Below, in pieces: positions 6,005 to 9,942 of a stretch of DNA of 9,942 nucleotides. The stretch covers positions 1-9,942 of the forward strand of contig CAZEQY010000047.1 in assembly GCA_964514655.1 (NCBI GenBank), given 5' to 3'. Source of the DNA: SZAS-7 sp964514655. GTDB taxonomy: Bacteria > Chlamydiota > Chlamydiia > Chlamydiales > FEN-1388. Numbering within the stretch: the stretch's first letter is position 1; each line of letters opens with the position of its first letter. The notes under the pieces are model-generated. The model did no database searches, was not told the origin of the DNA, and was given only the letters and a program-made list of their open reading frames with translations. Both the position numbers and the translations under genes were made by a program.

Positions 6005-6783
6005 CTGACACCATTCGTAAAAAAGATCCAGTACAGGCTATTGAGGCCAAGTGTAAGCATAAAGTTAGCAAGTAGTATTGCCGAATAGCATATGACGACG
6101 CTGTGTGTTGTACTTTTACCTACACCAGCGGCTCCGCCTCGAGTGTTCATGCCCCTATAGCAGGATATCGTTACGATAAGTAGCCCGAAAAAGAGGGATT
6201 TAGAAAAACCCGAGATAAGGTCAAAGGATGTTATATAAATAGGCATTGGGTCAAAAAAGGCGTGTGTGGCCATGCCATAGAGTTCTACAGCCACTAAGTA
6301 GCCTCCAAATATACCCATAGCGCAGCTAAAGACTGTAAGAACAGGCACCATAAGCGTCATGGCGATAAAACGGGGCGCTACAAGGTAGCGTAAAGGGTCT
6401 ACGGCCATTGACTTTAGGGCATCAATTTGTTCTGTCACGCGCATGGAGCCAAGTTCTGCTGTTATGGCAGCTCCCACGCGGCCGGTGATCATAAAGGCAG
6501 TAAGGATAGGCCCAAGTTCTACAATCATAGACTTTGCAACCATAATACCTGTTGTGCCTGTCAAGCCCTTGTCAGAGAGCTGAAAGTAGGCTTGGGCAGC
6601 AAGTACCATGCCTGTAGATAAGCCCGTAATGGCAATAACAGGTAGCGACATCACGCCAATATCAAACAGCTGGTTGCGCACAAGGCCCCATTTAGGAGGG
6701 TGGCAAAAAGCACCAACAACAACCTGACACACCATGGTGACATATTCGCCAATAGACTCTAGTATTCGAGTAACTTTAGACAT
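6001..6783 (-). CDS. mlaE: MlaE-like ABC transporter permease
   Basis: This 260-aa membrane protein is the permease of the Mla-type lipid ABC transporter in the inner membrane. An N-terminal amphipathic or interfacial helix (about 1-30) is followed by several transmembrane helices (about 43-65, 85-105, 142-170, 192-210 and 228-255). Family landmarks are GPILTAFMITGRVGAAITAE (91-110), LGSMRVTEQIDAL (111-123) and the coupling-side segment YLVAPRFIA (133-141), all characteristic of MlaE/Ycf63 permeases. Length is normal for the family. It is the first gene of the operon. A TATAAT lies about 40 bases before the ATG, but I see no convincing Shine-Dalgarno. No mlaB (STAS) or mlaC (periplasmic carrier) gene follows, so those partners are absent, replaced or encoded elsewhere. 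Confidence 0.95.
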   Translation of the reverse strand: MSKVTRILESIGEYVTMVCQVVVGAFCHPPKWGLVRNQLFDIGVMSLPVIAITGLSTGMVLAAQAYFQLSDKGLTGTTGIMVAKSMIVELGPILTAFMITGRVGAAITAELGSMRVTEQIDALKSMAVDPLRYLVAPRFIAMTLMVPVLTVFSCAMGIFGGYLVAVELYGMATHAFFDPMPIYITSFDLISGFSKSLFFGLLIVTISCYRGMNTRGGAAGVGKSTTHSVVICYSAILLANFMLTLGLNSLYWIFFTNGVR

Positions 6784-6823
6784 AAAAATTATTTTAATAA
6801 GTCCATAAATAACATAAAAACTT

Positions 6824-6829
6824 ATTATA
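6824..6829 (-). promoter_or_regulatory. -10 element upstream of the mla operon
   Basis: A perfect TATAAT on the minus strand lies 41 bases before the mlaE ATG in a very AT-rich stretch, downstream of the hairpin that ends the previous gene. No good -35 is seen at 16-18 bases. The local sequence is nearly palindromic, so a TATAAT also reads on the plus strand at 6826-6831, but there is no gene there for it to serve. Confidence 0.45.
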
Positions 6830-6859
6830 ATGAACTATTTAATTTAATGGAAGGGGAAA

Positions 6860-6882
6860 GACCGGCGCACATGGTGCCGGTC
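6860..6882 (-). terminator. Hairpin terminator after the 32-aa basic peptide gene
   Basis: GACCGGC (6860-6866) pairs with GCCGGTC (6876-6882), and a G-U and C-G pair extend the stem to nine base pairs around a five-base loop. On the minus strand it lies nine bases past the stop codon of the lysine-rich peptide and is followed by TTTCCCCTT, a modest pyrimidine tract. It separates that gene from the mla operon, although some read-through into mlaE remains possible. Confidence 0.6.
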
Positions 6883-6890
6883 ATAAGATA

Positions 6891-6989
6891 CTACTTTGAT
6901 TTTTTTTCTTTTTTAGCCGCGCGCTTTTCTTTTAGATTAGCTGCTGGCTTTTTCTTTGTTTCTTTTTTAGCACCGATTCCTTTTGCCAT
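6891..6989 (-). CDS. 32-aa lysine-rich basic peptide
   Basis: This short gene has one of the best ribosome-binding sites in the window, AGGAGG (7000-6995) five bases before the ATG. The product begins MAKGIGAKKETKKKPAA; of its 32 residues 13 are lysine and one arginine against only three glutamates. Such a composition suggests binding to nucleic acid or the ribosome, or an intrinsically disordered tail-like peptide; I know of no proven function. It starts 25 bases after the stop of the 169-aa gene, whose product also ends in a Lys-rich tail, and is followed at once by a hairpin terminator, so it is probably the last cistron of that operon. The strong site, the terminator and the operon position support a real gene. 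Confidence 0.7.
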   Translation of the reverse strand: MAKGIGAKKETKKKPAANLKEKRAAKKEKKSK

Positions 6990-7014
6990 AGGATCCTCCT
7001 TTGTTAGTACAAGT

Positions 7015-7524
7015 TTAGTCTTTTTTGGTTTTTTCGCCAGGGTCTTTTTTGGGTTTTAGCTGCTTTTTAAGAGTCTTTATTTTGTTAAGAAGCTCAAGCT
7101 TTTCTGCTTTAAGTAGCTCAAGTTCCGTATTCTCAGGTGGTGAGATTTTTCGCGCAATATAGGCAAATGGTGTCGAGACAGCTTTCCATACACCTGTCAC
7201 AAAGAGTTCGCCTACTTTATAGACACTTTTAGCCCCTGCTCGTACAGCCACTTCGCGCATTATTGGTAGCCCAACATATAATCCTGCAGAAACTAAAAAT
7301 GTACGCTGTGCATCATCATTTGCCGCAAATGCTAAAGGTACAAGTGCCGTAAATCCAACTTTTTCTCCAAAAACAAGAGTGATCACTTGTGCCGATGTAG
7401 CTCGTAAGCTGCTTGAGTAAAGCACATTTTCTGTTGGCATATTATCAAGAGCCCATTTGGCATGTGGTTCAACAAGCTCCCACAGCTTTGCAGGGTCTTG
7501 TAAAAATGGTTGAAGTGCTTGCAT
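7015..7524 (-). CDS. Unrecognised 169-aa protein with hydrophobic middle and coiled-coil Lys-rich tail
   Basis: I do not recognise this protein. Residues 42-68 (ending VGFTALVPLAFAA) and 75-90 (FLVSAGLYVGLP) are hydrophobic enough to be membrane-associated or buried helices. Residues 133-157 form a heptad-like coiled coil (ELELLKAEKLELLNKIKTL), and the last dozen residues are mostly Lys, Asp, Glu and Gly. There is no signal peptide. The ATG at 7524 has a clear GGAGG four bases upstream and starts 44 bases after the stop of the pseudo-Fic gene, with the 32-aa basic peptide 25 bases downstream, so the three are probably one operon. The layout (hydrophobic core plus charged coiled-coil tail) would suit an adaptor that joins a membrane or a membrane protein to a cytosolic partner, but this is inference from composition. 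Confidence 0.75.
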   Translation of the reverse strand: MQALQPFLQDPAKLWELVEPHAKWALDNMPTENVLYSSSLRATSAQVITLVFGEKVGFTALVPLAFAANDDAQRTFLVSAGLYVGLPIMREVAVRAGAKSVYKVGELFVTGVWKAVSTPFAYIARKISPPENTELELLKAEKLELLNKIKTLKKQLKPKKDPGEKTKKD

Positions 7525-7568
7525 GGTTCCTCCAAAACGTATATAGCTCTACCCTACACGCTGAAGAT

Positions 7569-8762
7569 TTAATTGGGTACAATTTTATTGAGCGTCTCTA
7601 ATTGGCTGCATGTCCAAGGAAGAAGGTTTTTTGTGAGATAATCGGTAAACACTCGTTCGCTCTTCATGCTTTGAAGTACCTTCATGAGGTATTCTGTGCG
7701 GTCATATATGATTACTGGATAGATATTTCCAAAGTAGATTCCAAGAGAATGCATAAACAGTCGTGCTACTTGCAGGTTTTTACTTTCAAAGGGGGAAATC
7801 TTGGCTATTTGTGTGTGGGCATAGCTCATGAGTTCTTCAACGTTTGTTCTGTTTTCGATGCGCAGTATGAGCTCTTCTGCAAAAGATATGAGCTGCTGTT
7901 CAACCTCTTCTGGAGGGCAAGTAACATGAGTGACTTTTTCCCAAATACCTTTTTCTTCATCTCCTATAGGCTGTTTTGACAGGCCGTTAGGGAGCATTTG
8001 GGCCTTTGCTGTAAAGATGGCAAATTCCTCATCAGTGAGGGTTTTCTTGGCAAGTTCCTCAATTTCTTGCGCATTTAAGCCGGCGCAGTGTATCCGTGGT
8101 GTTTTTCTGTATTCTCCCGGCCGCCGTGTGCTTTCATCTACCGTGCCCGTCAAAAGGATGGTATGGATTTTTTTTAAGAGGGAGATGATTTGCTGAGGCC
8201 CTTCACGAAAAGCTCTGATATTGTGAAAAACCATTTGATGAATATACGTAAGGCATTTTTTGTAATTGTCAAAAAATCTAACCGGTATCCGAAAGTGTAG
8301 TGTTCGCAAGATTCCATTAACAGTAAAGTTAGAACCGCTATAGCCCTTATCTCGGATTAGTTCATCACCTTGAAATCGGGTAAATTCCCTATTTTTCTCT
8401 AGCTGCTCTAGCAGTATATTGCAGATGCGTTCACAGATGCTATTTGCCTCTAGTGGGGTTTGAATATTGCAGGCAGTGGTCCCCATCCTTGCAAGCTGAA
8501 GGCCCGGAAGCATAAATAAGGCGGTATAAGGAGGGAATGTCTCAACGGCCCGAATGCATGTTCGTGGAATTGAAATTATCCGAAGAGGTGGACGTTGAGG
8601 TGGGGGCAATTTCTCAAGGTAGCCTGGCAAAAATAGCCCTAAGCATAGTCCGGTTACGGCTACAACTTTTAATGTGGTTATGGTGTGCTTTTTAATAGAA
8701 GTTAAGCATGCAGTTGCTTGTTGATAACAAGTTTTTCGCTTGTGAATAGTTTGTGGGATCAT
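7569..8762 (-). CDS. Membrane-anchored protein with degenerate Fic domain (predicted pseudo-Fic)
   Basis: The 397-aa product has one likely N-terminal membrane anchor (about 29-48, TTLKVVAVTGLCLGLFLPGY) followed by a Pro-rich segment. From about 170 on it follows the order of a Fic domain: LLKKIHTILL (195-204), the flap-like PGEYRKTPRI (215-224), PPEEVEQQL (283-291), and AHTQIAKISPFESKNLQVAR (315-334) leading to YPVIIYDRTEYLMKVLQ. Aligned to HPFxDGNGRxxR, the catalytic block reads SPFESKNLQVAR (323-334): the catalytic His is Ser323, both conserved glycines are Lys328 and Leu330, the first Arg is Gln331, while Pro324, Phe325, Asn329 and Arg334 persist. It should therefore lack normal AMP-transferase activity. 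No Shine-Dalgarno precedes the ATG at 8762. It starts 42 bases after the HAD gene and heads a run of three leftward genes. Confidence 0.8.
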   Translation of the reverse strand: MIPQTIHKRKTCYQQATACLTSIKKHTITTLKVVAVTGLCLGLFLPGYLEKLPPPQRPPLRIISIPRTCIRAVETFPPYTALFMLPGLQLARMGTTACNIQTPLEANSICERICNILLEQLEKNREFTRFQGDELIRDKGYSGSNFTVNGILRTLHFRIPVRFFDNYKKCLTYIHQMVFHNIRAFREGPQQIISLLKKIHTILLTGTVDESTRRPGEYRKTPRIHCAGLNAQEIEELAKKTLTDEEFAIFTAKAQMLPNGLSKQPIGDEEKGIWEKVTHVTCPPEEVEQQLISFAEELILRIENRTNVEELMSYAHTQIAKISPFESKNLQVARLFMHSLGIYFGNIYPVIIYDRTEYLMKVLQSMKSERVFTDYLTKNLLPWTCSQLETLNKIVPN

Positions 8763-8804
8763 GCAGCATAGGGATGATAAAGAGATCTCGAATAAAACAC
8801 AAAA

Positions 8805-9551
8805 CTATCTGATAGTGTTAGGCCAGCGGTGTTCTTTTACAAGGGTGTGTAGCTTATAATCAGAGATAACGGGGTCAAGCGCAGGCTCTTGTATGGTTGC
8901 TGTATAATGAAATGCCAAACAAGGTATAGCATGTGCAAGGCAGGACTCATCTATGCTTTTGATCTGCTCTAAACGATCGTCCACAAAGATAATTTTTTTG
9001 GGTTTTTTGGCAATATGCTCAAGTAGCTCATCAAGTACAGGGCCTTTTAGAGGAGCTTCTGTTTCAATAACGCCTTCATGATAGGCAAATAGCTCACCGC
9101 TAGAAAGTTCTGGAAGGTCATTTTTGAGGGATATACCAAAAGCAGCTAGCATTTTAGAACGCTCGCCATGTAGGCCTAACACTTTTGTGAGGGCTACAAC
9201 TTTTACGCCTTTTGCTTGTGCTTGAGTGATAGCCTGTGGCCATGCTGCATCAATAAGTTCCCAATTTGTATGTGCCGCTTCTACAACGCGTACAAGCTGT
9301 ACTGTCTCTTCTTTTGTGATGTTGGGGTAGTTTTTATGAAACCACTCCTTTGTCCACTTTTCATGAGCTTTATGTAATATTGGATCTTTAAAAGCTAAAA
9401 GCGTGCCCCCAATATCCAGTAAAACGAGCGTATCGCTATCGCTCTTTTCGCACTCACAAATAATTGGATCTAGCGTTTCTGTAGTCCTAATTTCTGCATA
9501 GCACTCAAAAAAAGGCATAAGGACAACGAAAAAGAGCCAAAAAGCACGCAT
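8805..9551 (-). CDS. Secreted HAD-superfamily protein (DUF2608-like) with altered motif I
   Basis: The 248-aa product begins with a signal peptide (MRAFWLFFVVLMPFFECYA, cleavage about residue 19 or 20), so it is exported to the periplasm or beyond. The mature part has HAD motifs: motif I LVLLDIGGTL with the nucleophile Asp46, motif II Thr122 (VVALTKV), motif III Lys169 (APLKG) and motif IV IIFVDD (Asp191, Asp192). The second aspartate of motif I, normally the general acid/base in DxDxT phosphatases, is Gly48. Size, signal peptide and motif spacing suit the DUF2608 group known from intracellular bacteria, which I infer from memory. The start at 9551 is chosen over an in-frame ATG 54 bases upstream because GGAG lies seven bases before it, a TATAAT lies at 9600-9595 and the signal peptide begins there. 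Confidence 0.85.
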   Translation of the reverse strand: MRAFWLFFVVLMPFFECYAEIRTTETLDPIICECEKSDSDTLVLLDIGGTLLAFKDPILHKAHEKWTKEWFHKNYPNITKEETVQLVRVVEAAHTNWELIDAAWPQAITQAQAKGVKVVALTKVLGLHGERSKMLAAFGISLKNDLPELSSGELFAYHEGVIETEAPLKGPVLDELLEHIAKKPKKIIFVDDRLEQIKSIDESCLAHAIPCLAFHYTATIQEPALDPVISDYKLHTLVKEHRWPNTIR

Positions 9552-9594
9552 ACATATTCTCCTATAGGCGCTATAAGTATACGCGCTAGGCAAT

Positions 9595-9600
9595 ATTATA
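9595..9600 (-). promoter_or_regulatory. -10 element of the HAD gene
   Basis: A perfect TATAAT on the minus strand would start transcription near 9588, giving a leader of about 37 bases with the GGAG site before the ATG at 9551. A matching -35 at normal spacing is not convincing. The hexamer overlaps the stop codon of the possible 36-aa ORF. Confidence 0.45.
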
Positions 9601-9706
9601 CCCATTCAAATTCAAGAGTTGGTTTTTTTGCTGCGCGAAAGGCCCGGGCTGGGATGTAAAAAATTGGCACATTTCCATCAAATAAATATCCTAATACTAA
9701 TTCCAT
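9596..9706 (-). CDS. Possible 36-aa small protein upstream of the HAD gene
   Basis: An ATG at 9706 opens 36 codons ending in TAA at 9596. The peptide (beginning MELVLGYLFDGNVPIFYIP, then a short basic stretch ending KKPTLEFEWV) looks protein-like: alternating hydrophobic strands and a sensible composition. A purine-rich GGAAGAAAA lies immediately before the ATG, closer than an ideal Shine-Dalgarno. It ends 44 bases before the HAD start. It could be a real small gene, a leader peptide, or a remnant of a larger gene. I do not recognise it. Confidence 0.35.
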   Translation of the reverse strand: MELVLGYLFDGNVPIFYIPARAFRAAKKPTLEFEWV

Positions 9707-9942
9707 TTTTCTTCCATATATCCTGTCTATCCTGCCGGCGTAGCCGATCCTGGTGATCCCATACGCATCAGGCTAACCTCAAATTACAAGATATAAGACG
9801 TTAACAATTAATATGTTAATCTGGCTGATGAGCTTGAGGCAGCCTCGTGAATCTCTTTTCTATCATAAATAACAAGATCCCGCTAAAGCTGGCAGGATCG
9901 GGCAGGATCGCTTCGCGGTAGAATGCAAGATTTACTCCTAAC
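9707..9942. repeat. Non-coding right end with nested inverted repeats and a tandem 10-mer
   Basis: I see no gene here. Structural elements are: CCGATCCTG (9744-9752) and its perfect complement CAGGATCGG (9893-9901); an imperfect long stem AGGC-TAA-CCTCAA (9770-9782) with TTGAGG-CA-GCCT (9834-9845); a competing pair CATCAG (9766-9771) with CTGATG (9825-9830); an inner AT-rich hairpin TTAACA/TGTTAA (9801-9806, 9814-9819); and GGCAGGATCG twice in direct tandem (9891-9910). This may be a dispersed repeat or a structured RNA. The next gene lies beyond the window. Confidence 0.4.

Noticed and set aside
6100..6130. VGKSTT in the MlaE permease read as a P-loop
   Set aside because: It lacks the full GxxxxGK[ST] context; the position matches the conserved cytosolic loop of MlaE permeases, and the ATPase is the next gene.
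6847..7059. Plus-strand open frame rich in Phe opposite the basic peptide gene
   Set aside because: Its Phe-rich composition is simply the complement of lysine codons on the minus strand, and it has no ribosome-binding site or context.
7602..8196. Plus-strand open frames opposite the pseudo-Fic gene
   Set aside because: They are overlapping antisense frames without ribosome-binding sites or protein-like composition; the minus-strand frame carries the recognisable Fic framework.
8763..8815. Terminator between the HAD and pseudo-Fic genes
   Set aside because: The CTATC/GATAG palindrome at the stop codon has a one-base centre and cannot form a normal hairpin; the longer pairing is too interrupted to call.
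9552..9605. Upstream in-frame ATG for the HAD gene, adding 18 residues
   Set aside because: It would place tyrosine- and arginine-rich residues before a clear signal peptide, lies upstream of the likely transcription start, and the downstream ATG has a GGAG at seven bases.
1..9942. CRISPR array, tRNA, rRNA, prophage or insertion sequence
   Set aside because: No regularly spaced repeats, no cloverleaf-like sequence, and no transposase, integrase or phage structural gene is visible on either strand.

Overview
The window looks like chromosomal DNA of a moderate-to-low-GC, Gram-negative, probably host-associated bacterium. An outer membrane is implied by a lipid-transport operon of the Mla type (MlaE permease, MlaF ATPase, MlaD MCE protein). 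A host-associated or intracellular lifestyle (Chlamydiota or Dependentiae-like are the candidates I would test first) is suggested by two Fic-fold proteins, a secreted HAD/DUF2608-like protein and several unrecognised proteins. The phylum assignment is inference; there is no rRNA, tRNA or phage gene to anchor it, and I see no CRISPR array, insertion sequence or transposase.

Layout. Positions 1-107 are non-coding and rich in hairpins. A YqgE/AlgH (DUF179) gene runs leftward (683-108). A divergent 119-bp intergenic region (684-802) carries two perfect palindromes built from the same half-site (GAGTTATAGA). Rightward from it run a full-length Fic AMP-transferase-type gene with its own inhibitory motif and winged-helix tail (803-1903), then, one base later, an unrecognised all-alpha, possibly toroid-like protein (1905-2903). 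A third rightward gene (2972-4012) is an unrecognised protein with its own sigma70-like promoter and no Shine-Dalgarno sequence.

Everything from 9706 down to 4093 points leftward. In transcription order this is: a possible 36-aa ORF (9706-9596); a secreted HAD-family protein with a substituted catalytic aspartate (9551-8805); a membrane-anchored protein whose C-terminal half is a degenerate Fic domain lacking the catalytic histidine (8762-7569); an unrecognised 169-aa protein with a charged coiled-coil tail (7524-7015); a 32-aa lysine-rich peptide (6989-6891) followed by a hairpin terminator; and the overlapping mlaE-mlaF-mlaD operon (6783-4093). The right end (about 9720-9942) is non-coding, with nested inverted repeats and a perfect tandem 10-mer.

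How it fits together. The mla genes form an ordinary retrograde or anterograde phospholipid transport module reduced to permease, ATPase and MCE protein. The most interesting parts are (i) the Fic gene, whose promoter, ribosome-binding site and start codon are all embedded in palindromes that its own winged-helix tail might bind, coupled to an unknown alpha-helical partner, and (ii) the cluster of pseudo-Fic, 169-aa protein and basic peptide, which looks like an undescribed accessory operon.
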